DNA of 64,000 nt from Paludibacteraceae bacterium (lineage in GTDB: Bacteria > Bacteroidota > Bacteroidia > Bacteroidales > Paludibacteraceae): the NCBI GenBank assembly GCA_017551675.1, contig JAFZLC010000010.1:1-64000 (forward strand), given 5' to 3'. Each line of letters starts with the position of its first letter. Position 1 is the first letter of the stretch. The position numbers and the translations under genes were made by a program. The notes under the pieces were generated by a model. That model did no database searches, was not told the DNA's origin, and saw only the letters and a list, made by a program, of their open reading frames with translations. Below are positions 52,202-61,225 of the stretch, in pieces.

Positions 52202-54478
52202 CTAGCACTCATCCACAACAGTTACCGTATCTTTCGACATCAGTTTCCTCAACTGTTCGGTTTCACCCACCACCCAAACGAAGTCACCTTCACAGAATAC
52301 TGTTTGTGACTCTGGGTTCATGGTAGAAACGCCATCATGTTCAATTCCGACCACCGTACATCCCTTATTCTCGCGGATACCTGATTCGCGTAATGTCTTT
52401 CCCACAAATGGAGAGTCGGCCGTGATTTCAAACTGTTCTATACTAACACTACGATTACTATCATCATTCACTTCAGCCTCCAAATTAATCTCCTTTTGGA
52501 ATCGTTCCAGCTGTTCATCCGTTCCCAGCACTAATATCTTATCCAATGGGAACAACTGATTATTACCTCCAGGGATATTTATGCGTCGATTACCACGTAA
52601 GATAGAGACTATATGAACCCCATATCGCTGACGGTAATTCAATGTCTTCAACGACTTACCCACGCAATCTGCATTCTGTTGAACCACGTAATCCACCAAG
52701 TGAACATCAAACGAAAGCAACTGAGACGCCAATACCTTTTTATAACCAGCGTCGCGCACGTTTTTCTTATCTTGCTCATATTCACGCGAGTTCAGATTAT
52801 GGAGGAATTTCCTTTCAAGACGGATAGAGAAGAGTTTCAGACGTTTAGAGACCATCATCATTACAACCAAGATGGAAGCAATGAAAACCAGTAATCCCAC
52901 TTTCGCACTAAAGAATCTGCTTAATATAAAGGCTACAAAACTAAAAGCCAAAGCGAAACGAAGGATAATCATAATCACCAAAGGTGCTCTGTTGAATCGG
53001 TTGGCTGCCCACAAATATTTATACTCTGTCGAATGATTCTTCTTAGCCACCATAGCTCTCAGCAAAGGTGAAACCATAACTATTGTCAATCCAGCCGCCA
53101 ATAATCGGCCCCATACCCCCGACACATTCTTAAGTACGAACGGCATGATATAATTGGTGGACAATAAGATGATGGCCACCGTTAAAATAGAATAGACCGC
53201 AACAATCCTTACCACCTGAATCAACAAACTTCTCCATAAGTTTTCGCTACGAGCAGATTTACCTGCAGAAGCTCGTTTTTCAAGATGATTACGCCAACTC
53301 TCAGGCAATCGTTTTTCAAGGAATCTATAGGCAGGATCTGTCAGTTTCATCATATAAGGGGTGATGAAGATTGTTATGACAGAGACCGCCACGATTATAG
53401 GGTAAATGAAATCGTCAATGATATGCATTTTCGTACCCAACATGGCGATGATAAATGCGAACTCACCTATCTGTGTAAGGCAGAATCCTGATTGAATAGC
53501 CACCTTTAATGATTGTCCAGATAAGAGAAGACCCATGGTGGCAAACACAATCTGTCCCAACACAATGGTAAGCACCAAGACCGCTATTGGAAAGGCATAT
53601 TCACCAATCACGGAGAAATTAACCATCATACCGACAGAAACGAAAAAGATAGCACCAAACAAATCCCTCACTGGGCGAACCAATCTGTCGATACGTTCTG
53701 CCTCCAACGTCTCAGCCAAGATGGATCCCATAACGAAAGAACCCAAAGCCGATGAAAAGCCCACCTTAAGTGCAAACAGCACCATGCAGAAGCACAAGCC
53801 TAAGGAGAAAATCAACAACGTCTCGTCGTTCAGCACCTTCTTAGCAGCACGAAGGATGATTGGTACGATATAGATACCAGCCACCAACCATACCACCAGG
53901 AAGAAGAAGAGTTTCAAAATACTGTATATCAACTCCGTCCCCTCCAAGGATTTTCCCAAAAAGATAGTAGGAATTAAGACCATCAAGACAATCGCTATCA
54001 GGTCTTCAAAGATAAGGATACCAAAAACGATCTTTGTGAATTTCTGGCTTCGAAGTTCATTATCATCAAAAGCTTTTACAATGATGGCGGTCGACGACAT
54101 CGAAATCATACCTCCCAACAACACACTGTTAACAAGGCCCCAGCCCAATGCCAATCCAACCAAAAAGCCCAAAACTATCATAAACGAGACGATCACCAAT
54201 GCCGCTATTATAGCGGTTCGTCCCACATTGATTAACTTTTTAAAACTGAAATCCAATCCCAAACTGAACAACAAAAAGATGATTCCGATATCAGCCCATG
54301 TACCAATGTCTGAAGCACCAGAAACCGTTGGCGTTAAGGTAATTTGAGAACTCACCAAACATCCTGCCACGATATAGCCCAAGACAACTGGCTGCTTCAA
54401 CCATTTAAATACAATGGTTGTCAGTCCTGCACTAATCAAAATCAGGGCTAAATCAGCTAACAGAGGTGGAACGTTCAT
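52202..54478 (-). CDS. KefB-type cation:proton antiporter with two RCK_C domains
   Basis: 758 residues from the ATG at 54478 (MNVPPLLADLALIL), the normal start; the frame is open 11 codons further up. Residues 1-400 are the CPA2 Na+/H+ exchanger fold with twelve or so helices, including GLDFSFKKL and the conserved SALGSFVMG and FEDLIAI segments. A second hydrophobic stretch (about 430-540) follows, which is longer than in E. coli KefB, then two consecutive RCK_C (TrkA_C) domains (about 580-660 and 670-750). RCK_C domains bind regulatory ligands. Exchange of K+ or Na+ for H+ is the expected activity. It lacks the RCK_N NAD-binding domain of KefB and KefC. Confidence 0.9.
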   Translation of the reverse strand: MNVPPLLADLALILISAGLTTIVFKWLKQPVVLGYIVAGCLVSSQITLTPTVSGASDIGTWADIGIIFLLFSLGLDFSFKKLINVGRTAIIAALVIVSFMIVLGFLVGLALGWGLVNSVLLGGMISMSSTAIIVKAFDDNELRSQKFTKIVFGILIFEDLIAIVLMVLIPTIFLGKSLEGTELIYSILKLFFFLVVWLVAGIYIVPIILRAAKKVLNDETLLIFSLGLCFCMVLFALKVGFSSALGSFVMGSILAETLEAERIDRLVRPVRDLFGAIFFVSVGMMVNFSVIGEYAFPIAVLVLTIVLGQIVFATMGLLLSGQSLKVAIQSGFCLTQIGEFAFIIAMLGTKMHIIDDFIYPIIVAVSVITIFITPYMMKLTDPAYRFLEKRLPESWRNHLEKRASAGKSARSENLWRSLLIQVVRIVAVYSILTVAIILLSTNYIMPFVLKNVSGVWGRLLAAGLTIVMVSPLLRAMVAKKNHSTEYKYLWAANRFNRAPLVIMIILRFALAFSFVAFILSRFFSAKVGLLVFIASILVVMMMVSKRLKLFSIRLERKFLHNLNSREYEQDKKNVRDAGYKKVLASQLLSFDVHLVDYVVQQNADCVGKSLKTLNYRQRYGVHIVSILRGNRRINIPGGNNQLFPLDKILVLGTDEQLERFQKEINLEAEVNDDSNRSVSIEQFEITADSPFVGKTLRESGIRENKGCTVVGIEHDGVSTMNPESQTVFCEGDFVWVVGETEQLRKLMSKDTVTVVDEC

Positions 54479-54707
54479 ATTACTCAAGCATTTTGTCCGA
54501 TTCTTATACAAAAGTAAGGCATTTATCTTTTAAAAAAAATTTTTGAAGTGACAATTACGAGGTTAAGAGGCATTTTTTGCACTTGTTTAGACGAAAATCA
54601 GGATGATTTGCCATCGTTCGTTCATCCAACACTCAAAATTTAACAACAATTATAGATATGAGCGTTTTATTCAAAATTCTTTAACACTTGAAATGTTAAA
54701 TTCTTTC

Positions 54708-54715
54708 TATATTTG
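54708..54715 (+). promoter_or_regulatory. -7 box abutting the sensor kinase start
   Basis: TATATTTG fits TAnnTTTG and ends only 5 bases before the ATG at 54721; CTTG at 54687-54690 is a possible short-spaced -33. The expected transcription start coincides with the ATG. Confidence 0.5.
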
Positions 54716-54720
54716 CAAGT

Positions 54721-56247
54721 ATGAAGAAATGGACAATGATAGTTTTACTCTCCGTCATGATACTTTCTTTTTTTAGTCTGATGGGGTTACAAGCTTACTA
54801 TTTGAAGCTCAACGCCGATATGCGTGAGGATCAATTTAGTGAGGAGGTGAAACGTTCGTTGTATGAAGTGGCGAGATTATTGGAAGAGGAGGAGACGTTG
54901 CAATATCTGAATAAGAACCTGACCACCCCTTCGTCCAAGACACGTATCATACAATCCACCACAGCATTTATGTCTGATGGGGATGTTCAAATGCAAAAGA
55001 TGAGAAGAATGCGCGACTCTTCTCAAAAATATTCCACCGTTAGAGTAAAGACCAATGTTTTCATCTCTATGAAACACGGCTCCAACTCCATACAAGAGTC
55101 GTCGCGCATCATGCAAAACAAACTGAAAGAGCGATTCTTACACAATCGTGCCCTGTTGGATGACATCCTAATCCGACTGATGAGCGACACCTATATCCGT
55201 CCCATCGAGGAACGTGTTGATTTTCTCACTCTAAATGAAATATTAGACCGAGAGTTAGAGAATAATGGAATCAACACCACCCACTATTTCAGTATCATCA
55301 ACAACGATGGTAAAGAGATTTACAGAAGTGCCAATTTCGACGAGCATGCCTCTGATGTGGAGTGTTACAATCAGATTCTGTTTCCTAACGATCCGGCACC
55401 ACAATCCAACTACATCAAGGTGTTCTTTCCAACCAAACAAAAGTTTATCACCTCCAATAGTTTGTTCGTGCCTTCCATCTTCTTTACGATTCTGCTGTTG
55501 TTCACCTTTGGGTTCTCTTTGGCCATCATCTCTCGCCAAAAACGACTCTCTGAGATGCGTACAGACTTCATGAACAACATGACGCACGAATTGAAAACGC
55601 CAGTCTCCACCATCTCGTTAGCAGCACAGATGCTGAATGACGAATCGGTGCCTAAGACACCAACCATGGTGGGACATCTCTCCAAAACTATCAAAGACGA
55701 GACCAAACGACTTTCGCAACAGATCGAAAAAGTACTACAGATGTCTATCTTTGAAAAGGAGAGTAGCGCACTGAAACTACAGGAGATGGACATCAACGAA
55801 ATGATTTTAACCATCGCCGGCACATTTGCCATCAAGGTGGAGAACACTGGTGGAGACATTCAAACGGAATTATATGCAGAGAATGCCACCGCATTAGTCG
55901 ATGAGATACACTTCACAAACATCATCTACAACCTGATGGATAACGCGGTGAAATATTCCAAAGGACCACTTATTCTACGTCTAACAACATGGAATGAGAA
56001 AAATAAATTGATGATTTCGATAGAAGATAATGGAATTGGTATCAAAAAAAGCAATTTAAAAAGTATATTTGACAAATTTTACAGAGTACCTACTGGTAGC
56101 ATTCACAATGTTAAAGGATTCGGACTTGGTCTTGCCTACGTGAAAAAGGTGGTAACAGACCATGGAGGAACCATAAAAGTGGAGAGTGAGCTGGATAAAG
56201 GTACGAAGTTTATTATATCAATACCCTTAAATAATACCCTAAAATAA
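54721..56247 (+). CDS. rprX: Sensor histidine kinase, RprX-like
   Basis: 508 residues. Two membrane helices (about 5-27 and 251-271) bracket a large periplasmic sensor region without a recognised ligand domain. HisKA H-box FMNNMTHELKTP with phospho-acceptor His289, N box NLMDNAVKYSK, G1 DNGIGI and G2 GFGLGLAY of the HATPase_c domain are intact. The response regulator follows after 8 bases. The pair matches RprX/RprY of Bacteroides, a system tied to stress and tetracycline-related phenotypes; the name rests on the strong RprY resemblance of the partner. A -7 box sits 5 bases before the ATG, so the mRNA may be leaderless or start at Met6. Confidence 0.85.
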   Translation: MKKWTMIVLLSVMILSFFSLMGLQAYYLKLNADMREDQFSEEVKRSLYEVARLLEEEETLQYLNKNLTTPSSKTRIIQSTTAFMSDGDVQMQKMRRMRDSSQKYSTVRVKTNVFISMKHGSNSIQESSRIMQNKLKERFLHNRALLDDILIRLMSDTYIRPIEERVDFLTLNEILDRELENNGINTTHYFSIINNDGKEIYRSANFDEHASDVECYNQILFPNDPAPQSNYIKVFFPTKQKFITSNSLFVPSIFFTILLLFTFGFSLAIISRQKRLSEMRTDFMNNMTHELKTPVSTISLAAQMLNDESVPKTPTMVGHLSKTIKDETKRLSQQIEKVLQMSIFEKESSALKLQEMDINEMILTIAGTFAIKVENTGGDIQTELYAENATALVDEIHFTNIIYNLMDNAVKYSKGPLILRLTTWNEKNKLMISIEDNGIGIKKSNLKSIFDKFYRVPTGSIHNVKGFGLGLAYVKKVVTDHGGTIKVESELDKGTKFIISIPLNNTLK

Positions 56248-56255
56248 ATAACGTT

Positions 56256-56969
56256 ATGGACGAAAAAACAAGAATCTTATTATGCGAAGATGACGAAAAT
56301 CTCGGAATGCTTCTTCGAGAGTATCTTCAAGCTAAAGGATATGAGACAGATTTGATGGTCGATGGTGAAGCTGGTTATAAGGCCTTCATCAAAGAGAAGT
56401 ATGACTTGTGCGTGTTCGATGTGATGATGCCTAAGAAGGATGGTTTCACATTGGCACAGGAGATCAGAGAGATCGACACGGAAGTGCCTATCCTCTTTTT
56501 AACTGCCAAGACACTCAAGGAGGATATTTTGGAAGGATTCCGCATCGGTGCAGATGATTACATGACCAAGCCATTCAGCATGGAAGAGTTGCTACTTCGT
56601 ATAGAGGCAATCCTTCGTCGTGTGAGAGGTAAAAAATCAAAAGAGGAGACATCTTTCCAAATGGGTAAATTCCTCTTCGACACACAAAAACAACAACTCT
56701 CTATTGGCGACAAAGTAATCAAACTGACCACAAAAGAGTCTGAACTATTGGCCCTTCTCTGCAATCACGCCAACGACGTGTTGGAGCGCAACCACGCATT
56801 ACGCACTATTTGGGATGAAGACAACTATTTCAACGCAAGAAGCATGGACGTCTACATCACCAAACTAAGAAAAATACTAAAAGATGACCCAAGCGTGGAA
56901 ATCATGAACGTACACGGAAAAGGTTACAAAATCATTTACCCTAACGCCAACGAAAACCAAGCAGATTAA
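56256..56969 (+). CDS. rprY: Response regulator, OmpR family, RprY-like
   Basis: 237 residues. Receiver domain with acidic pocket (Glu11, Asp12), phospho-acceptor Asp55 in VFDVMMPKKDG, Thr/Lys switch residues in FLTAK and TKPFS, and a C-terminal winged-helix DNA-binding domain (about 135-230; LTTKESELLALLCNHAN, RSMDVYITKLRKILKDD). The stretch RILLCEDDENLGMLLREYLQ is as I remember it in Bacteroidales RprY. It is expected to bind promoters as a phosphorylated dimer. Transcription ends at the hairpin at 56981-57010. Confidence 0.9.
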   Translation: MDEKTRILLCEDDENLGMLLREYLQAKGYETDLMVDGEAGYKAFIKEKYDLCVFDVMMPKKDGFTLAQEIREIDTEVPILFLTAKTLKEDILEGFRIGADDYMTKPFSMEELLLRIEAILRRVRGKKSKEETSFQMGKFLFDTQKQQLSIGDKVIKLTTKESELLALLCNHANDVLERNHALRTIWDEDNYFNARSMDVYITKLRKILKDDPSVEIMNVHGKGYKIIYPNANENQAD

Positions 56970-56980
56970 AACAATAAAAA

Positions 56981-57010
56981 AAACCGGCAATTTTGATTGT
57001 CGGTTTTTTT
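56981..57010. terminator. Bidirectional terminator after rprY
   Basis: Stem aaaccggcaa (56981-56990) and ttgtcggttt (56997-57006) with one G-T pair and a 6-base loop; seven T follow on the plus strand and a matching A run precedes it (56976-56983), so it can serve rprY and the minus-strand small gene. Confidence 0.88.
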
Positions 57011-57030
57011 ATTTCGATTCATCAGAATCT

Positions 57031-57207
57031 TTACTCTTCTACATAATACTTGTTCAAAAGTATATGAGCAGCCAAACCCAATATCATAATGAAACCGGCC
57101 AAACCCAATGCTGTATTTGATGTAAAGACTTCAAAGAAATGTAACAAAAGAATAAGAACACCCAATAGGACGATCAATATTCCTAAGTATCTCATTAACT
57201 TACCCAT
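57031..57207 (-). CDS. Small membrane protein, 58 residues
   Basis: ATG at 57207, TAA at 57031. The protein begins MGKLMRYLGILIVLLGVLIL, has two predicted membrane helices (about 5-24 and 33-51) joined by HFFEVFTSNTALG, and ends HILLNKYYVEE, suggesting a hairpin in the inner membrane with charged tail. The sequence is protein-like and well formed, with start, stop, and a terminator shared with rprY. No named family recognised; similar short two-helix proteins occur in Bacteroidota. Too short for most gene callers with a 60-residue cutoff. Confidence 0.75.
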   Translation of the reverse strand: MGKLMRYLGILIVLLGVLILLLHFFEVFTSNTALGLAGFIMILGLAAHILLNKYYVEE

Positions 57208-57412
57208 TTTTATATATTTTTTTAACGTTTATAATTTCACATTATTCCAAGGTGCAAATAACGGACATTTTTTTTGTTTTTGGAAATTTATTTGACACTT
57301 TTTTTGAACATATTCACTCTCTTCCATCCGACAACACCTTAATTTTTCACAAGGTGGGAAATCCACATTCAAACCTAATTCTCAAAATTTTCGCATACTT
57401 AAATGCTATTTC

Positions 57413-57444
57413 TTTGTTTTTTAGAGAAAAAAAAACTAAATTTG
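57413..57444 (+). promoter_or_regulatory. Promoter of lpxK
   Basis: TTTG at 57413-57416, 20-base spacer, TAAATTTG at 57437-57444. It implies a leader of about 85 bases before the ATG at 57538. The remainder of 57208-57537 is AT-rich with no gene or hairpin seen. Confidence 0.72.
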
Positions 57445-57537
57445 AGAAATTTAGACTATATCATTAGAATAATCTGTTCTAAATTGAGCGTGAGATAGAT
57501 TCATTTACAATACTTCATCAGAAAGCATATTATAACC

Positions 57538-58656
57538 ATGAAAACAGAAAAACCGCTTATATTGAGACTATTGCTTTGGCCATTTTCCGCTATTTACTGG
57601 TTGGGTGTGACCATACGTAATTTGTGTTTTGATGCAGGTATCTTGCCATCAAAAAAGTTTGACGTGCCCGTCATTTCTGTTGGTAACATTACTGTGGGAG
57701 GGACAGGCAAAACTCCTTTTACGGAGTATTTAATTAAGATGTTAAAGACCGACCATCGTGTAGGTGTGTTAAGTAGAGGATATAAAAGAAAAACTAGCGG
57801 ATACCAACTGCTCACAGAGGCATCCAAACCACTGGAAGTGGGAGACGAACCTTATCAGGTGAAACGGAAATTCCCTGATATCATGGTGGCCGTCGATGCC
57901 AATCGCCGACGTGGCATGTCCAATATGTTACAGGAGCCTTACAACAAGCCCGACCTGATTATCTTGGATGATGCCTATCAACATCGCTATGTGACGCCTG
58001 ATCTCTCTATCTTATTGGTAGACTATAACCGTCTGATTACAGAAGATCACCTCCTACCAATGGGTGAACTTAGAGAGCCTGTTGGCGCGAAAGATCGTGC
58101 CGACTTCATTGTCCTGACTAAATGCCCACAAAACATGCCTTCTATTGAGTACCGAATCATTCAAAAGAACTTGGGCGTTTATCCTTACCAATCGCTCTAT
58201 TTCACCACACTCTATTATGGCGACTTGGTTCCTTTATTCCCTAACTCTGTTCATGTGCCATTATTAAAAGAGCGATTGGAGAACAAATACACCTCTCTAG
58301 TAGTGTCTGGCATCGCCTCTCCTCGTCCTTTTGAAGAGTATGTACGCTCCTACTCAAAAGAGATTGTCACCCTAAATTATGCAGATCATCACAACTTCTC
58401 GAAAATTGATTTCCAAAAGATCGAGAGCGTGTTTAATGAAATGAAAGAGAAGGATAAATTAATTGTAACCACCGAAAAAGATGCTGTTCGTATGGTGAAT
58501 CATCCTGATTTCCCTGACAGCCTAAAGAAATATATTTATTATATCCCATTGTCCATTTGCTTCTTAAAGGACAGTGGAGAGGATTTTGATAAGAAAGTGA
58601 GAAGCTATTTGGACAAAAACAAGTGCTTTTCACAAATAATATCCTCTAAAGAGTAA
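57538..58656 (+). CDS. lpxK: Tetraacyldisaccharide 4'-kinase LpxK (lipid A)
   Basis: 372 residues. N-terminal membrane-associated helix (LLLWPFSAIYWLGVTI), then the P-loop VGNITVGGTGKTPF at about 48-61, SRGYKRKT, DANRRRG, and ILDDAYQHR with the catalytic-type acidic pair. LpxK phosphorylates the 4' position of the lipid A disaccharide at the inner membrane. The protein is somewhat longer than the E. coli enzyme, as is usual in the phylum. Upstream lies a consensus promoter, and downstream punA follows after 117 bases that contain an ACCCRC leader element. Bacteroidetes often remove the 4' phosphate later; no lpxF-type gene is visible here. Confidence 0.96.
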   Translation: MKTEKPLILRLLLWPFSAIYWLGVTIRNLCFDAGILPSKKFDVPVISVGNITVGGTGKTPFTEYLIKMLKTDHRVGVLSRGYKRKTSGYQLLTEASKPLEVGDEPYQVKRKFPDIMVAVDANRRRGMSNMLQEPYNKPDLIILDDAYQHRYVTPDLSILLVDYNRLITEDHLLPMGELREPVGAKDRADFIVLTKCPQNMPSIEYRIIQKNLGVYPYQSLYFTTLYYGDLVPLFPNSVHVPLLKERLENKYTSLVVSGIASPRPFEEYVRSYSKEIVTLNYADHHNFSKIDFQKIESVFNEMKEKDKLIVTTEKDAVRMVNHPDFPDSLKKYIYYIPLSICFLKDSGEDFDKKVRSYLDKNKCFSQIISSKE

Positions 58657-58728
58657 CTACTAAGATATTGTTGAATTAAAGGTGAGTTCTATGAATTCAT
58701 CGTTTAAAAAGTTATAGTATTAATAATT

Positions 58729-58763
58729 GTGGGTTGATGAACTATTAAGACCCACCTATAAAG
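58729..58763 (+). repeat. Recurring ACCCRC leader element, copy 4
   Basis: GTGGGTT (58729-58735), a 14-base loop, then ACCCAC (58750-58755) followed by CTATAAAG; the ATG of punA lies 10 bases beyond. The 6-bp stem GTGGGT/ACCCAC is perfect. AGGTGAGTTC occurs further up at 58680, as before copies at 21388 and 22544. Confidence 0.45.
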
Positions 58764-58773
58764 CGTTTGAGTT

Positions 58774-59604
58774 ATGAGTTTGTTGGAAGATATCAGACGT
58801 TCGAATGCATGTCTGAAAGAGCGAACGAAATTGCGTCCTCGCATTGCGATTGTGTTGGGTACAGGGTTGGGCAGTTTTGCCGATAAGATTAGTGTGGTGG
58901 ACACAATACCATATAATGAAATTCCTGGGTTTAAGACGAGTACAGTTCAAGGCCACTCGGGCAAATTATTGTTCGGTACGTTGGATGGCATTGAAGTGAT
59001 GGCAATGCAAGGCAGACTTCATTACTACGAGGGATATACAATGCAAGAAATCACCTTCCCTATTCGCGTAATGAAAGAATTTGGCATCAAAGTATTAATG
59101 GTCTCCAATGCTGCAGGAGGATTGAATCCAGACTATATCCCAGGTGATATCATGATTATAAAAGATCATATTAATCTTTTCCCTGAACATCCTTTACACG
59201 GACCTAATATCGAAGAGTTGGGAGTTCGTTTCCCTGATATGAGTAATGCATATGACAAAAAGTTGATTGCCTTGTCTGATGAAATCAATCAAAGGCTCTC
59301 GCTAAACCTGAAGAAGGGTGTCTATGTGGGTACTCAGGGGCCTACCTTTGAGACTTTATCAGAGTATCGTTACTTCCGTATCATCGGTGGCGATTCATGT
59401 GGTATGTCGACCGTACCAGAGGTGATTGTGGCAAATCACGCCGGGCTCTCCGTCTTTGGTGTCTCTGTCATATCCAATGTGGGTGTAGATGCCAACTTGA
59501 GCAATGTGACACATGAAGAGGTGCAACAAAACACGTTACTGGCGCAAGACAAGCTGGCCGTTCTCTTTACAGAGATGGTAAAGGCTTGCCATAAAATTGT
59601 ATAG
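58774..59604 (+). CDS. punA: Purine-nucleoside phosphorylase PunA (class I, trimeric)
   Basis: 276 residues. Class I (trimeric) PNP features: VLGTGLGSFADK with the phosphate-binding Ser34, QGHSGKL, QGRLHYYEGYT, MVSNAAGGLNP, GTQGPTFETLSEYR with the purine-side Glu, and STVPEVIVANHAG ending in SVISN. It cleaves inosine and guanosine (and deoxy forms) to free base and ribose-1-phosphate for salvage. Ends at a strong terminator. Its link to lpxK upstream is probably only positional. Confidence 0.95.
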   Translation: MSLLEDIRRSNACLKERTKLRPRIAIVLGTGLGSFADKISVVDTIPYNEIPGFKTSTVQGHSGKLLFGTLDGIEVMAMQGRLHYYEGYTMQEITFPIRVMKEFGIKVLMVSNAAGGLNPDYIPGDIMIIKDHINLFPEHPLHGPNIEELGVRFPDMSNAYDKKLIALSDEINQRLSLNLKKGVYVGTQGPTFETLSEYRYFRIIGGDSCGMSTVPEVIVANHAGLSVFGVSVISNVGVDANLSNVTHEEVQQNTLLAQDKLAVLFTEMVKACHKIV

Positions 59605-59627
59605 CACTAATCGTGTACAGATAAACT

Positions 59628-59675
59628 ACGGATGGCATGGGAGATCATTGTAATCTCATGCCATCCGTTTTTTTT
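59628..59675 (+). terminator. Intrinsic terminator of punA
   Basis: 12-bp perfect stem acggatggcatg (59628-59639) and catgccatccgt (59657-59668), extended by four more pairs after a small bulge, then a run of eight T to 59675. Confidence 0.95.
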
Positions 59676-59731
59676 ACAAGCTAAATAAATCTGACTTTTA
59701 AACCTACTTGGTGTTTGATTCACCTGAAGCA

Positions 59732-60034
59732 TTACGCCTCATAATCCATGCAAACACGTAATTTAGTATTAGGGCGAACAGCTCCATTAGCCACAGCCAC
59801 ATGCTTAGGATGAACTGCATAGCCTTTTAATGCATTAAAGTCGGTGAACGAAGAGTCCAACATCACATCCGCATTGGAAGTCTCCAATCCATTAATGTTG
59901 ACCTTGATTTCTAACAAGCCATCAATCTGACCTGCCAATCCTTCCAATCCTTCTTTTATCTGTTGTTTTACAATTGCTTTTTGTTCAACTGAAAGTTCAT
60001 CTTTCAATTGCCATAAAATCACATGTTTTACCAT
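59732..60034 (-). CDS. Dabb-domain (stress-responsive A/B barrel) protein
   Basis: 100 residues of the Dabb family: MVKHVILWQLKD at the N-terminus (conserved His4), LEGLAGQIDGLLEIKVNIN, then DVMLDSSFTDFNALKGYAVHP with the second conserved His in HPKH. Ferredoxin-like dimeric barrels of this type are small cytoplasmic proteins, some acting as cyclases or oxygenases; most, like this, have no known reaction. It follows the MFS gene by 2 bases and is the last gene of a minus-strand unit. Confidence 0.92.
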   Translation of the reverse strand: MVKHVILWQLKDELSVEQKAIVKQQIKEGLEGLAGQIDGLLEIKVNINGLETSNADVMLDSSFTDFNALKGYAVHPKHVAVANGAVRPNTKLRVCMDYEA

Positions 60035-60036
60035 AG

Positions 60037-61221
60037 TTATCTCAATTTATGTTTTAAGTAAAATTTCTTTACAATAAAGAAAAAACAAGCCACACCTATC
60101 AGGTTAACCATCCATGCAGTCCAAAAGGCCTCATGATAGCCTAAATGACGCGAAATAAAGCCACCTGCCAATATACCCAGACCTACACCTATATCCCATG
60201 AGACGAGGTGAGAGGAATTGGCTGTACCCCTTTGGGAATGTTCTGCCAGATTCAGAAACATTGTCTGATAAGCAGGGAACATGTGTCCATTTCCCAATCC
60301 GATAATAAAAGCAGCTCCATAGTAGCCTATCTCGTTGTGCAGGGCTGCAAAAAGCAGGTAACCAAACAAGGATACTATGCAACCCAATCCTGCATTGTGT
60401 GCCACCCTTCCCTCACGAAGAGAACGGGAACCTAAAAGTCTCGAGACTATCAATCCGATAGCCAAGAGCATAAAAAAGAATCCAGTACCCTCTTTAATAC
60501 CTAATTTCTCCTGTCCATAAATAGCCACATACGTGGAAAGCACGCCGTATGAAAAGGCGAGGCAGAGAAAACTGACAGAGACCTTCCATGCAGGATATAG
60601 GAAGAAGCGATCTAATGATATCGGACTCTTTTCCTTCTTTAATTCCTTAGGGGGTATTTTAACGGTGGAATTGACCAAAAAGCCTATGAATGATGTTCCC
60701 ACTGCCGCCAAAAAGATCAAATTGAAATTATTGGTCAGATGGTATATCCACAAGGCGATGGAGGGACTAATGGCAGTGGCAATGTTATTGCTCAACCCGT
60801 AGTAACCTATTCCCTCTGCTCTTCGAGATGGATGCAACACGTCAATTGCCACAGTACTATTGGCTACAGTAACCGACCCGAAAGGGGCTCCATGCAGCGT
60901 ACGAACCAATGCAAATAACAAAAGGGTGCCAGCGAGGATATAACCTGTAAAAAAGAGGAAGAAAAGGAAATAACTAATCAACAGCACCTTTTTACGGGGA
61001 AAACTATCCACAATATATCCACTGAACATTCGAGACAGTAGTGCCATGATTACATAACCCGACAACACCGTCCCGATCATATCATTATTGGCCCCAAATC
61101 TCTCCTTAAGATAGATGGGCAACAACGGCATTAAGAGCATGAATGAGAAGAATATCATAAAATTGGCCACCCAAACTTTTATGTAATTCCGATTCCAAAG
61201 TTTCTCTTCCTGCTCCACCAT
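60037..61221 (-). CDS. Major facilitator superfamily transporter
   Basis: 394 residues, twelve predicted helices, the standard MFS size. Between helices 2 and 3 is FSGYIVDSFPRKKVLL, the D-x-x-x-R/K-K loop A motif. The sequence places it near the drug/sugar exporter type (DHA1-like), but the substrate is not deducible. It lies 4 bases downstream of the TonB-family receptor gene and 2 bases upstream of the Dabb gene, so it is one of three co-transcribed genes; import of a ligand taken up by that receptor is possible but unsupported. Confidence 0.92.
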   Translation of the reverse strand: MVEQEEKLWNRNYIKVWVANFMIFFSFMLLMPLLPIYLKERFGANNDMIGTVLSGYVIMALLSRMFSGYIVDSFPRKKVLLISYFLFFLFFTGYILAGTLLLFALVRTLHGAPFGSVTVANSTVAIDVLHPSRRAEGIGYYGLSNNIATAISPSIALWIYHLTNNFNLIFLAAVGTSFIGFLVNSTVKIPPKELKKEKSPISLDRFFLYPAWKVSVSFLCLAFSYGVLSTYVAIYGQEKLGIKEGTGFFFMLLAIGLIVSRLLGSRSLREGRVAHNAGLGCIVSLFGYLLFAALHNEIGYYGAAFIIGLGNGHMFPAYQTMFLNLAEHSQRGTANSSHLVSWDIGVGLGILAGGFISRHLGYHEAFWTAWMVNLIGVACFFFIVKKFYLKHKLR

Positions 61222-61225
61222 TTAA

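Noticed and set aside
57252-57467. 71-codon plus-strand frame upstream of lpxK
   Set aside because: It is AT-rich low-complexity sequence overlapping the lpxK promoter, with no plausible protein.
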